From Astrothelium macrocarpum (Eukaryota; Ascomycota; Dothideomycetes; Trypetheliales; Trypetheliaceae), in the NCBI GenBank assembly GCA_021030915.1, contig JAGEMR010000187.1, forward strand, positions 1 to 45,683: a DNA stretch of 45,683 bases. The letters are read 5' to 3'. The position numbers and the translations under genes are program-made. Below are positions 11,660 to 22,713 of the stretch, piece by piece (position 1 is the stretch's first letter; every line of letters starts with the position of its first letter). The notes beneath the pieces are model-generated. The model saw only the letters and a program-made list of their open reading frames with translations, was not told where the DNA came from and ran no database searches.

Positions 11660-13316
11660 CTTGTCGAAGGGTGACACTTTAAAGATGACGAAAATTTCAA
11701 GGATGACAGTCGAGGTAACTGGAGATAAAGCGGAACTGGTGGGATGGTGGGCCAAAAGAAAATACAAATGTTTAGAAGAGAAGGTTCAAGGTGGTACCGG
11801 CGGATGAATGGGTGTGATTGTTAAGAGGAAGCTTGAACAATTCGGATAGACCCGAGACGTAAAGTGTTTGATGTGAAAGCTTATGCAGGATTGTGATGGA
11901 TTTGTGATGCGGTTGGTTAGAAGCGGCGCGATGTATCGGCTTGGCCGGGCAGTTCAGTATATGCGCCAAATGGGATGCCTGCTTTTGGAGATGTCGGTTT
12001 TCACGCGCACAGCTTGCGCAAATTGTGTTGAGCTGGAGATTCAAAGTTTGTCCTTGCAAACGTTTTGTTTTGGCGATCAAGCGATAATAGATCTAGGATC
12101 TGCCAGGGAACAGGCAGCAGACGCAAATCAAGTAGGTGGTGTGGTGTTTCAGGACTGACACAGCCGCGGGTCTCCGCCTCAGGAAGTCAGAGATGTCGCA
12201 AGGGTAGCCACATCGATTGGCGACAAACAGCTCCGAAGTTCACGTCCACTCAGCAAGGCGTTTCGAAAAGTGGTAGGGACTGCGGCGTTTGACCTCGAAA
12301 AAGGGAACAGCAAACAAGAGAAGGGACAACATCTAAAAACGAAGGTTGAAACAGCAGAATGTTGCTCGGTGCAGACTACGAAGAAAAGGTCTTCTGCGAG
12401 ATGGGAAATATTTGAGCACGACGCAGGTCGCAATAGGGGTCCTGGCCCCCTCGCCCCGCTCGTCTTGGCATTTCGCACCAAGTCAGCGCAACGGGGGACG
12501 ATGTGGTGATTTGATGAGGATTCGCAGCGGTGGACCCTTCGCTTGGGAGATCGACGGGAGTCGGGTGGCGTGCTGAAACACGCTTGACGTCAAGCGGCCC
12601 ACACGCCCACCGTCGTCATCCAGGGCAGGTCTCGGATTGGCCCGAGACGGGTGGTCGCAGGGTCCAGCTCGTGAGACGACTGCAAGGGCCCCAAAACGGC
12701 CGCGCGCCTGCTGTGACATCACCCTCCCGCACGCGACATGCCCGATGCAGCCGGCGGAGAAACATGCCACACGACGAAAATATTCCCCCTCCTGGCCTTT
12801 CTTTGCTGACTCTGCATTTCAGCCCAGGGAGGGACGTCTCGAAACAGGAGCCCAGTCATGTCGGCGCCATCAGCATCGTGCATGAACGATTTAACCTTAA
12901 GTCTGTCTAGCGATAAGCTTTTGGCACCCTAACTCTATACTCCCGAACCCGTGCCCTATAACGCCCCGCTAGTCATCCGCCGTCCCACTAACACGACTCT
13001 TATTGAATGCGCAAAATGTCTTTGCAAGCTTCGCCATTGGCTCACCTGCGTTACCAGGTATTGTGCCAATCCGTGAGAGTTGCACACTCAACAATCAGTG
13101 CTACATCGTGCTGGCTGTCAATAAGTGGAGCTGCCGCACTGGGAACCATGCGTGATTGACAAGTCAGAGATGCCGACTGTCTCCACCATATCCAGGAAGT
13201 ATCACGTCCCACGCTGGAACCGGGTGAGTGCAGAGCAACACTTCAATTTGAATTTTTTTTCGTCGACGAGATCTGCGCTGTATGCGCGTCCCAAGTCTTG
13301 CAAATCCTAATCGATA
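11660..13316. other. Intergenic 1.66 kb, no gene seen
   Basis: Lies upstream of the surface-protein gene and downstream of bystin. Composition is normal to GC-rich. Open frames on both strands look like chance. A CRE-like palindrome occurs at 12582-12595. Part of this may be a long promoter for the surface protein. Confidence 0.55.
12582..12595. promoter_or_regulatory. CRE-like palindrome TGACGTCA
   Basis: The 14-bp perfect palindrome GCTTGACGTCAAGC contains the full CRE octamer bound by ATF/CREB bZIP factors. It lies about 920 bp upstream of the surface-protein start. Its target gene is not clear. Confidence 0.35.
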
Positions 13317-14861
13317 TCAAGGGTCGACCATCATGGTATCGTCGCCCCCATCCCGACTTTTCTCCTGCCCGTGCACAACGGGAACACCTCGTCCTCGTCC
13401 CTCCAATAATTCCCTCCGTACCTCTGCGCTGATGCTTTTGTGCCCTCTCGCTTGCAGCAGATCCAATAATGCCTCTCGTTGGTCCTCCGTAATGTCATTC
13501 CTGTACCTTTGCGCAAACGCCAGCAGCGTTTTATGCCAGATCACGGGTAAATGACTCATTCCTTTTCCACTTTTCGCTTCTCCCGTGTCATCTACATTTA
13601 CCGCCCGGAAGCGGAGGAAATGAAAGACTAGGTTGTCCACGACTTTGTATGGCAGAGCATATTTCTTCTCCAGTAGCACGTAAATGAAAGTGTTTGTTGC
13701 ACCACCTGCCTCTAAGTTCTCCTTTCCTGAACCCACCATTTGGTCCGCCGCAATCTCGCAACAGCGACTCAAAGCTGCTGCCGAATGGAGCACGGGGATG
13801 GACACACGTGCGAGCACCGAAGAGATGATATGAGCCTCTCTCAGCGTACACGTTCCGCTACCGAGCAGTGGAAATAGTAACCCTTTGAAGAAAGCAGCGG
13901 GTTTGTATAAGGCTTTCTTTAGAGCATTGTACAAATGGACGTTGAGTTTCCGTGTCTCGCGAATGTTATCACGAACGCTGGGTAGAAGCACTTCGGAGAT
14001 GAAATGTTGAGCAATGAGCGGAGACGCAGACACGAAAATCCGCGTTGCTGCAAGGGTAGCATTGGGGGTCCATGAGGAAGGATTGGTGATGGAAAGGAGA
14101 ATGTCATATTGCGGCAGGGTCGGGACGATTTTGAGTGGTTTGGGGAGAGGACCAGATTTGTAACGTGAGAGAATGTAGCCAATTCTAGGTATTATCGTTG
14201 GTCAAATAGATCAAAGAGGCATGACACAGGCATTCACATTCTGGTTTACGTACTGAGTGTAGACTTCCACAACTTTGCCAGGGATTTCAACAGCATCTTC
14301 GGGCGGTCCGCCACCAATAATGTCCGGCAGTTTCTCGCCATCTGGCTGTGCCTGTAGAGCTTCATGTGCTGCAATCTTCTCCAATATCAAGTCTGTCAGA
14401 TTTGTTCCTAGACCTTGGTCTTCCTCGTCTTTGGGTCTTAGAAGTGTAGAAGGATCGAATGACGGATTAAATTTGTTGAAAGTATCCAAATCATCCGGGT
14501 CTACCTCTACTTCTTCTACCACCTCTTCTTCATCACCCCATGCATCATCGTCATCTTCGTACTGTCCTTGGTCTTGTGCATCCTCATCCTCTCCCAATCT
14601 CGAATCAAGTGCAAAAGCGGGGTTGGGTTGAGTGGGTCGTGCTGCTTCATTTTCTGCTTCATCCTCCTCTATAAGATCTTGGCCAATCGTCAGAATCTTG
14701 CGCGATGCCTTGGAATCCACATATGCGTCCTCGCCATTTCCTTCACTTGTCGTCTTTCTCCTTTTCGCTGGTTTTTGCTTGAGGGGTTGAGTGGGTGAAT
14801 ATTCTTGGGCAAGGGACGCAGTGTGTCGCGTTTGTCGAGGTTTCGAAGAGACCTTTGGCAT
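13317..14861 (-). CDS. ENP1: Bystin, 40S ribosomal subunit biogenesis factor
   Basis: Two exons, 14861-14254 and 14184-13317, with a 69-nt intron (GTACGT...CTAG). The product is 491 residues, the usual size. The N-terminal third is charged, with a Lys/Arg-rich start (residues 1-45) and long Asp/Glu tracts, as in yeast Enp1. The bystin domain fills the rest and is recognised by KVVEVYTQIGYILSRYKSG across the splice, then WTPNATLAATRIFVSA and LYNALKKALYKPAAFFKGLL. Enp1 binds pre-40S particles in nucleolus and cytoplasm and is needed for 20S pre-rRNA processing and export. Start chosen at MPKVSSK; an ATG 15 nt upstream would add five residues. It shares a 292-bp divergent promoter with Bre2. Confidence 0.97.
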
Positions 14862-15153
14862 GTTGATTCTAGTCACGAGATATTGTTTTTAGTTCCAGAA
14901 TACTAGCCGTTTGGCAAAGAATCAAGGCGCCAAGGCTTTGTTTTCGTAGTCAAATTGGCCAAAATAGAAATTTGGTCGGTGAAGGTAGCTCCGAAGCCTT
15001 ATCGATAAGAATACTCACCCCTAGTTCTAGTCGCGTTTGACGAGCGCGTGAAAAGAGGTATCGATATCTTCAGAGAGCCAGCAGCCTTTGCTAGAGCAAT
15101 CGCCGGCCTCCTCGCAGCCTGTCACACATCTCTGCAAGCCAAAAATCGTAGCC
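14862..15153. promoter_or_regulatory. Divergent promoter of bystin and Bre2 genes
   Basis: 292 bp separate the two start codons, so both genes must be driven from this interval or overlap it. No TATA box or known factor site stands out. The arrangement is inferred from gene order. Confidence 0.6.
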
Positions 15154-16848
15154 ATGGCAGAGGCGACACAAGCGTCTCGTGGCAACACGCCGTCAATACC
15201 AACGCCCAAATTTCCAATAGATGACCACACTCCTACCATCTCCTCGCCATTGAATCCCGATGCTCCAGTTCCGACTTCAAGACCGTCACGACCACCTCCT
15301 CGAGAGCAGCGCGAAAAGCGAGATACACTTAAGAAACGCGAATCTACCAAGGGAAGAGGTGGAACTCCAGATAATCATGGCCGAAAAAGTTCAAACACCA
15401 TACCAGGAGTACCCTCACCAATGCGATATAGTATACCCGAGCCCAAATTGTCTGATTTTGAGCCACCCAAGGATACCTACTTCATGTCCCACGAACCAAT
15501 CCCATTTTCCACTCCAGACGACGAACACGAACTCAAAAGACCACTCGATCTTGCCGAAAATAAGAAGGGCTATCGCTACAATCTCTGTGTGGCCGACCCA
15601 TTGTTTCGTCATAAGCAGTACTATCGCCAGACTGACACAAAACCTTACGGCCCTCGTATGAGCTTCAATGATAGCGACAAGTCCATCTACTTCTCCCCCT
15701 CGTCAGGCCGCATCATCACCAACGAAAAAGGCTGGCGCATGTCGAAAGCAAACGTCTGCGCACGCGAAGGCACTTCCTACTTCGAAGTCAAAATCCTGCG
15801 CGGCGTTCCCAAAGACGGTCCCGTGGTCCCACCTGGCGGCGAAACAATACCACAACCACACATCCGCGCAGGCTGGGCACGACGCGAAGCTCCCCTGGAC
15901 GCTCCCGTAGGCTTCGACGGCTACAGCTACGGCATCACAGACATCCGCATCGACACCATGCACCGCTCCCGTCCCGGCCGCCTCTTCCACCCCAGCGCGA
16001 ACAAATCCAAACCCGGCAGCAAAACCCCCAGCGCCTCGAAAACCGCTAAAGCCAACAAACTCGCCGACACCCTCCCCACACCCGACGACGCCTTCCGCGA
16101 AGGCGACATCCTCGGCCTCGAGCTCACCCTGCCCCCGCTCTCGCTGCACCGCAAAGTCGTCAGCGGCATGTACAACCCGGCCGTCGACAACTTCGCCTCG
16201 AGCAGCCCGCCCACCACCACCGCCCTCGACCCGTCGGCGTCCGGCACAGCGACGGACATCATCCGCGACCGCATCCCCGTCGCCTACAAGGGCCACACGT
16301 ACTTCGAGGCCATGGACTACGTCGCCACGAAGCCCATGGAGACCTACGCCGACCGCGGGCCCTTCAACAAGGTCTCCCCGCACGCCAACCACGACGAGCC
16401 CGCGCTGCGCGCCCTCCCCCGCTCCGCCCTGCGCGTGTTTCGCAATGGCGCGCTGCTCGGCACCGCGTTTGAGAACCTGCTTGCGTTCTTGCCGCCTGCG
16501 AGCCAGCCGAGCGCGGCGCAGGGCGCGCGTCAGGGGTTCGATGATGCCATGTTGGGGTATTTCCCCGCGGTAGCGGCGTTTACGGGGGGCGTGGCGGAGG
16601 TGAATTTTGGGCCGGGGTGGTGGGCGCCGCCGGAGAGGGGGGAGGGGGAGGTGAGCGGGGTGGGGGAGAGGTTTAAGGAGCAGATTGCGGAGGATGTGTT
16701 GTGGGATATTGTGGATGAGGCGGACTTCTTTGTGCAGGATGGAGGGTATGCTGGGGAGGGGGCGGATGGTGGGGGGAAGTGGGCGAGTGGTGGAGATGCG
16801 CAGGGGATGGCGCGGAGAGTGGCGAATTTGCAGGAGGGAACTGAGTGA
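15154..16848 (+). CDS. BRE2: SPRY-domain COMPASS subunit Bre2 (Ash2L homologue)
   Basis: A single exon of 564 residues. The ATG at 15154 in GCCATGGCA context was preferred to one 66 nt upstream. A Pro/Ser/Thr-rich disordered N-terminus (about 1-110) is followed by an Ash2-type SPRY core: MSFNDSDKSIYFSPSSGRI, then GTSYFEVKIL, IRAGWARREAPLDAPVG and GYSYGITDIRID, and later YFEAMDYV and ALRVFRNGALLGTAF. Long low-complexity inserts split the SPRY fold, as usual in fungi. The C-terminus (FKEQIAEDVLWDIVDE) resembles the Sdc1/Dpy30-binding helix of Bre2/Ash2L. Bre2 is a subunit of the Set1 complex that methylates histone H3 lysine 4 in the nucleus. The 3' end is very G-rich in third codon positions, whereas the middle is C-rich. 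Confidence 0.93.
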   Translation: MAEATQASRGNTPSIPTPKFPIDDHTPTISSPLNPDAPVPTSRPSRPPPREQREKRDTLKKRESTKGRGGTPDNHGRKSSNTIPGVPSPMRYSIPEPKLSDFEPPKDTYFMSHEPIPFSTPDDEHELKRPLDLAENKKGYRYNLCVADPLFRHKQYYRQTDTKPYGPRMSFNDSDKSIYFSPSSGRIITNEKGWRMSKANVCAREGTSYFEVKILRGVPKDGPVVPPGGETIPQPHIRAGWARREAPLDAPVGFDGYSYGITDIRIDTMHRSRPGRLFHPSANKSKPGSKTPSASKTAKANKLADTLPTPDDAFREGDILGLELTLPPLSLHRKVVSGMYNPAVDNFASSSPPTTTALDPSASGTATDIIRDRIPVAYKGHTYFEAMDYVATKPMETYADRGPFNKVSPHANHDEPALRALPRSALRVFRNGALLGTAFENLLAFLPPASQPSAAQGARQGFDDAMLGYFPAVAAFTGGVAEVNFGPGWWAPPERGEGEVSGVGERFKEQIAEDVLWDIVDEADFFVQDGGYAGEGADGGGKWASGGDAQGMARRVANLQEGTE

Positions 16849-17086
16849 CGCCCCCATCTACTGGGCTGGTCATCAATTGGAAGATAGAGGTGCCATGGGT
16901 GATCCAGTCAGCTTTGGCGCTGCTCATTTAAAAGTTGCGGATATCGATCAGTAATGGGATGAAATCTTGTACTGCACAGCGAAGGAGTTGGCCGTGTTGC
17001 AAAATATCCAAATAATTTACATTTCATACCTCCTAATGGGTATTTGTGTTGCAATCTCGACGCTGGGAGCATTGTCGTTAGTCCAC

Positions 17087-17587
17087 CTAGGCTTTCGTGA
17101 TCTCGTCGACTTTGCGTTTATCAAAGGCGACGTGGTCTTTGATATGAGTGGCTTTCTCAAGAGGCTCCGGGTAGTACCAGGCTGCGTCTTTTAGCTCCTT
17201 GCCTTGCTCAGAAAGCACGTCAGTTGAATGGTCGTATATCTCTTCCTTGGGGATGATTAGTGCCATACCATCTACGGTTATGTTGTAATAAGAGGCTTCT
17301 CCTTTCCATGGACACCCTGTGTGGAGGGAGGAGTCGCTAAAGTATTCTCTTTTGACGGAGCTAGTTGCAGGTGAATTAGAGATGATCCGTCTCCCAAGCA
17401 AAAGTCAAATCGCCTACGAGGGTGGGAAGTAGACATTTCCTTCGACGAATTCGTAGCTGTCTGTTTCGGCCACCACCACGCCGTTGACCTTGGCTGTTGT
17501 TTTTGCGGCGGAGGCGTCAGAATCCACGGTGTCGGATCGAGATTCATGATGAATATGTGATTTGATTTTATCCACGAGTCCTGACAT
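17087..17587 (-). CDS. DUF427-domain protein
   Basis: Two exons, 17587-17418 and 17360-17087, with a 57-nt intron (GTAGGC...CTAG, branch CTAAT). The product is 147 residues. The DUF427 pattern is clear: VVVAETDSYEFVEGNVYFP across the splice, then TGCPWKGEASYYNI, KDAAWYYPEPLEKATHIKDHVAFD. The first 30 residues are a short polar leader. DUF427 proteins are small, soluble and widespread in bacteria and fungi, and no activity is established. The gene is convergent with Bre2, with 238 bp between the ends. The GTAGGC donor is weaker than consensus, but the two exons join the domain without a gap, so the splice is well supported. Confidence 0.88.
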
Positions 17588-18402
17588 TGTAGAAGAAAAA
17601 GAAAGTTGATCCGATGAGCGTGGCCACTCTTCAAGGTTGATATACGGTAGTGCAGGTCTCCCAAAATAATCTAAGATGATGGGGAATTATGCATGTATCA
17701 CGCCTTACCCGAACCCTAGTAGCTTTCACTCATCTGACCAAGTAAGATTTGGAGAGATCCAGTAGGATACTCTTGCCAGACCACTATGGCTTTCTTAGCC
17801 CTTTAAAAGCTCGAGATCCATGAACACTATTCACGGTCCGGTTATCGCTTTCCCTGGTGGGTCTTGATCCGTGATCAGGTTCAATTATAGAATGGTGACT
17901 AAGCATCTCGGATTCACTGAAGGTCTTTGATGGCGGTCAAGAACTCCGATCTGGTTTGGCTAGACACTTGGACTTTGTCAGCACGAGTCAACAAATTTTC
18001 ACCAGGCCCAAAATCCTATGCCCCACGTATGAAAAGGAAAGGAGTTAGTTTTACAGGGGAACTGTTGTATACAACTCGGCGGAACATCGGAAAGCTACCG
18101 CCAGTAACGGAATAACCCCGGAGTCGTACTCCAAACCTTACCCAAACAGTACGACGCCCTGCCTTTCATGTCACTGTATGTTGGAAAATTATGATCCAAG
18201 GAGAGTGATATTCATGTACATAGAGAACAAAGGGTCCGCGATTCTAAATATTTAGTTATTTCATATGCTTCTCAATCGTCATCTACATCTGGCAAATATT
18301 CTTGGCGATAGATTCCCCTTTTTTACGTCTCGCTGTTTGCTCTCACACAGACCTCACAAGACTCAAAATAGACAACAAAAGGAAACATCGTTTGATCAAG
18401 GC
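17588..18402. other. Intergenic, no gene seen
   Basis: An interval between divergent start codons of the DUF427 and decarboxylase genes, so it probably contains both promoters. No TATA box or repeat was noticed. Confidence 0.55.
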
Positions 18403-20100
18403 ATGGATTCCCAACAATTTCGTGACGCAGCCCATGCGGCTGTAGATGAAAGTATGTTTTGCTCCATACCCAAAAGTTCAATATCCTAACGGATTGATTC
18501 TATAGTAATAAACTATTATGAAACCCTTCCGTCCCGTCGTGTACAATCAAATGTTGAGCCAGGCTATCTCCGACCACTTCTTCCCTCGGGTCCGCCCACT
18601 GATGGCGAGCCATGGGCCGACATTCAACGCGACATTGAATCGAAAATCATGCCAGGTCTTACACACTGGCAATCGCCCAACTTCATGGCCTGGTTTCCCG
18701 CAAATGCCACTTATCCTTCAATGCTTGCAGAGCTATACAGTGCGGCATTTACAGCGCCGGCTTTCAACTGGCTTTGCTCCCCTGCTGTGACAGAACTAGA
18801 AACGGTAGTCCTAGACTGGTTGGCCAGGCTTCTTGCATTACCAGATTGCTATCTATCTACGGGAGAAGGCGGCGGCGTCATCCAAGGCTCGGCGAGTGAA
18901 GCTGTTGTCACTACGGCAGTTGCTGCCCGAGAGCGCTTCATTCGTCACAAGTTTGGTAACTTGCCTGAAGGTAGAGAAAAGGATGAGGCGGTGGGGAAGA
19001 CGAGAGCGAAGATGATAGGACTGGCGAGCGACCAAGCACATAGCTGTACACAAAAGGCCATGACCATTGCAGGCACCAAGTTTCGAAGTATGCCTACAAG
19101 CATAACGGACGATTTTGCCCTTACAGGTAATGAGCTTCGAAAAGCCATAGAGCAATGTAAGAAAGAAGGATTGGAGCCGTACTTTCTAACTGTGAGCCTG
19201 GGAGCAACGCCAACGTGCGCAGTGGATCATTTCGAGGAGATTGCGCAAGTCATGAAGGACTATCCAGAGATTTGGATCCATGTTGATGCTGCATACGCAG
19301 GTGCGGCATTGGTCTGTGAGGAATATCAGCATTTGACAAAGGCGTTTGGGTCATTTGATAGTTTTGATATGAATATGCACAAATGGCTGTTGACTAATTT
19401 TGATGCGAGGTAAATGCCCTCCTGCCCCTTTCAGTATTTGGAATCCGTCCTCATGAAATGTGTTAACGATATGTATAGCTGCCTTTTCATTAAAAAGCGG
19501 TCAGACCTGACATCTACCTTTACGCTTACACCGTCATACCTACGTTCTGATCAACATGATGCCGGGTTGGTGACAGATTATCGGGACTGGCAAATCCCAC
19601 TTGGGCGTCGTTTCCGCTCTCTCAAGATCTGGTTTGTAATGCGGAGCTACGGCATCAACGGGTTCAAGGCCCACATTCGACGCCATGTCAAGCTCGGTGA
19701 GATGTTTGCAAATCTCGTAAGAGAACGAAATAACTTGTTCGAGATTGTGACGCCACCGGCTTTTGCATTGACTGTAATCACAGTGAAGCCCAGAAAAGAT
19801 CAAAAGGCAGAGGAGAGAACGGCGCAAGTGACGAATGACTTTACGCCTGATGCAGCGGACCAGGATGTTGTAGAGGCAAATCGGGTGACAAAAGAGGTGT
19901 ACGAGCGGGTCAATACTAACGGTCAGATTTTTTTGACCAGTGGTGTCGTTGCGGGAATCTATGCTATACGAGTTGTCAGCGGTAGTCCACAAACGGAGGA
20001 GAAATATATTCGAAAAGCTTTTGACATCCTAGTGGAGACAGCAGAAGAGGTACTCAATGAGGAGCCAAACGCTTCTCCACAAGATAGCGCGAAGCTATAG
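18403..20100 (+). CDS. PLP-dependent aromatic-L-amino-acid-type decarboxylase
   Basis: Three exons, 18403-18451, 18506-19409 and 19479-20100, with introns of 54 and 69 nt. The product is 524 residues, close to animal and plant group II decarboxylases. Signals: N-terminal VEPGYLRPLLP and HWQSPNFMAWFPAN; PLP phosphate region GVIQGSASEA; HVDAAYAG with Asp277 expected to contact the pyridine nitrogen; NMHKWLLTNFDASC with Lys309 as the Schiff-base lysine, completed across the second intron; and GRRFRSLKIWFVMRSYG. The family removes CO2 from aromatic amino acids such as tyrosine, tryptophan or DOPA. The fold match is strong but the substrate cannot be read by eye. It does not obviously belong to the terpenoid locus 15 kb away. 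A glutamate decarboxylase is less likely from these motifs. Confidence 0.93.
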
Positions 20101-20665
20101 AAAGTTCCGGCGAGTTCATTCTTGTAAATAAATCAGTAGAAATAAAATTCGACATACATAAGACTAAGTATAGTCAAATGATCTCAACTCTTACCACTCT
20201 TTATGGAGGAATAATCCCGCCCTCGCATCCACATTCAGAGCACGATATTTGTTACAGTGCTTGTGTAGGCTGGACGAGTATCAAACACTCGTCTTGCCCC
20301 AGCACGATTAGATAGACAATAAGACCTGAGTGAGAATCTCTTTTTTCACAGAGCTGGAATGTGTAGCTCACATGTATACATATGTACAAGAGAGCAGTAA
20401 TACCCACGCTGCCGCACGCAATGCGGCGCTCCGCCTTCCAGCTCCCAGATCTATGCGGATAAGAGACAGAAACAGCCGTCCACTGCGCAGCCATACCACG
20501 TGCTATCAACGAGAAAGTGTATGACAAGGAGTCAAGAGGAAACGCCAAAGGGCTTTCTAATACAAGAGTGGGTGAAGTTGAAGGATTACAACATCACTGC
20601 GACCGCGCTCATCTACAATGCAGTGGCCGGAGTGGAGAAGATTACCGAAACAACAGATGACGCGT
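20101..20665. other. Intergenic between convergent genes
   Basis: Contains the 3' ends of the decarboxylase and TOM40 transcripts. No gene or repeat was seen. Confidence 0.6.
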
Positions 20666-22000
20666 TTAGAATGGTGGTGTTGGAGCACTTTGAGCCTTCT
20701 CCTGCTCGGCCATGACGTCTTCGCTTGCGGCTTCGATGGAAACGCCAAGGCCAATCTTGGCTTGATTCTGCACAGCATTAGTTTTCCGTGTCTCCAATCA
20801 TCACCATAGACTCTATGTTCATCTCGAATGGCTAGCCGTTGAACTCACCTTTGCATGATCCAGCTCTCCCGCAAACGTAATCTGCACGGGCTGCGCAACC
20901 CGTTTCTCCAACAGACATCCCAACTTCCCCTGGCTATCAACCTGCGCGCGGAAGCTACTCATCCTAAAATCGTATTTCGCGCCCAACGTCGCAACACCAT
21001 CTCTCTTCCCCCCGGCTCCCCCCATCATCGCCGCCCCACCACCACCCGCCGCTCCACCCAGCCCCGCAAACTGCAGATTCAGATCCACACCGGCCTCCAC
21101 CTTCTCCGTCAGCCGGCGCCAATAGCTCGTCTGCACGGCGCCCTGCGCCAACAGCTGCACGCTGCCAATCCAATCGTCGCCCTTGTAGCGCGCGGCGTAG
21201 CTGATGGCGGTCTGCGGCCCCTCGTTGGGGACAGGCCGCTGCCAGATGGCCTCCAGCCCCAGCGCCAGCCGCGGCGTCACGCTCTGCAGGTAGCTCGCCA
21301 CGTAGATGCCCGTGAGCCGCGGCTCCAGCGGCCACGGGTTCATGGCTTTGAGCGAGGCGGAGAAGTCGGCGCCCGTGTAGTCGCTCTCGAGCGATACCAT
21401 GGCGCCTCCCGTGGCGCCGGGCGCGAGCTGCACGGAGGTTTTGGTGACGAGGCGTGGGTTCCAGCGGTAGTTGAAGCGGGCGTTGAGGGCGCGGTCGGAG
21501 TCGAGGGTGGATTGGAGGAAGACCTGGGTGGAGGTGGATGGTTAGATGGAGGTTCTTTGGAGGGGTTGAGATGGGAAGAGGGAAGTGCAAACCTTGGAAG
21601 AGCCGTAGATGGCGGCGAATGCGTATGGGGGTTGAGCTTGGGAGCCTTGGGAAAAGGCGTGGGAGACTTGGAAGAGAGGGTTCACGCTCGTGGTCTTGGT
21701 CATGTCTGCCCGTAAACCTGAGAACAGTAGATTGGTGAGAAAGACGCCTCGTTGCAACTCGGATGCTATGTTCTCGACGGTGCCAGGATTTGAGAGGCCG
21801 AGAGCTTCTCGCCGTGTTTGGAAAGCATTGTAATAGTCTGATAATGAACGAGCAACTGCATTTTGGGTAACCAAACCAAGCGAGCCTCCTAGTGCTTTCG
21901 AGCCCTTCTCCAAAGCAATGCCGCTTTTTTCTCGAGCGAGATCGTTGGCTTGTGCTATACTCTCGGCAGCAGTCTGTGATACGCTTTGGGAGGAATCCAT
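20666..22000 (-). CDS. TOM40: Mitochondrial import channel TOM40
   Basis: Three exons, 22000-21593, 21523-20849 and 20767-20666, with introns of 69 and 81 nt. The product is 394 residues. Porin_3 family signals: SDYYNAFQTRREALGLSNPG, ASELQRGVFLTNLLFSGLRAD, PLFQVSHAFSQG, FNYRWNPRLVTKTS, DYTGADFSASLKAMNP, SYLQSVTPRLALGLEAIWQR, and the C-terminal KYDFRMSSFRAQVDSQGKLG, then GLGVSIEAASEDV in a short last exon. TOM40 is the outer-membrane beta-barrel through which nuclear-encoded precursors enter mitochondria. A long N-terminal extension and a Gly/Ala/Met-rich loop (about 289-312, GLGGAAGGGGAAMMGG) make it longer than the roughly 350 residues of other fungal TOM40 proteins. It is divergent from PFK2. 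VDAC/porin was considered, but the TOM40 motifs are specific. Confidence 0.95.
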
Positions 22001-22713
22001 GGCGAAGGAAAAAGGGGGAAAGGTTGAGGGCGAGAGAGAAGAAATCAAGCGACTTGGCGATTCTAGAGATGATTGAGAGACGTGATGTGCAAATTAAGGC
22101 GATGGCCGGGGGAGGAGAAGAAGCTATGAGGCAGCAGTTGTGAGCCCAAGCTTTGAAGTTGACGATAATTTTCGCCGACACGAAGCTGAACCTGGTCCTG
22201 CGTAACATGTGGCACTGCGAACTCTCGAGTCCCAAGATCTGGGCAGCTTTAGCCACAGATTTGGTGGATTGAAACATCAGCCACAGTTGCGGCGAAGCGA
22301 GATCTCTCAACTCCTAGCCACTTCCGACATGGTTGCTGCTCGCCTGTCATCATCCTAACATTTCCGACCTGTCCGGAACACGCTGCATCATTTAGTCATC
22401 CTATCCGAAACATCTTCGGAGTTGTGGCCGGAGTTGTTGACGTGAGCCTTTAAAACTTGCAGGAGCCTGCTTGAGTCCTTTGCGAGTCTGTCCATTAGAT
22501 GGGCGACATGTGCAAGAACTGGCAGGTGTGGGAAAATTGTTGCTATATATAGACAGGCAGAGAAGCCTTTGTTGCCGAGTGATTTCCCTCTCAATAAGAC
22601 AAGATGGATACTTTGTTGTACGGCAGCTTCCCTCGGGCATCTCCAAGTCAAGACATGGCCCTTGCAACTCGAAATCTCCACCTTGCTGATTGCTCTGCAG
22701 AACGGCCGATGTC
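22001..22713. promoter_or_regulatory. Divergent promoter interval of TOM40 and PFK2
   Basis: 713 bp between the two start codons. Contains TATATATAG near 22543-22551, a possible TATA element about 165 nt upstream of the PFK2 start. Short open frames here are not convincing. Confidence 0.4.

Noticed and set aside
15703..16857. Long minus-strand open frame (384 codons) opposite Bre2
   Set aside because: It is the shadow of a GC-rich coding region. Its translation is Arg/Pro/Gly-rich with no domain, while the plus strand shows an Ash2-type SPRY protein.
20855..21715. Plus-strand open frame of 286 codons opposite TOM40
   Set aside because: Shadow frame: composition is Arg/Gly/Pro-biased and the minus strand carries clear TOM40 motifs.
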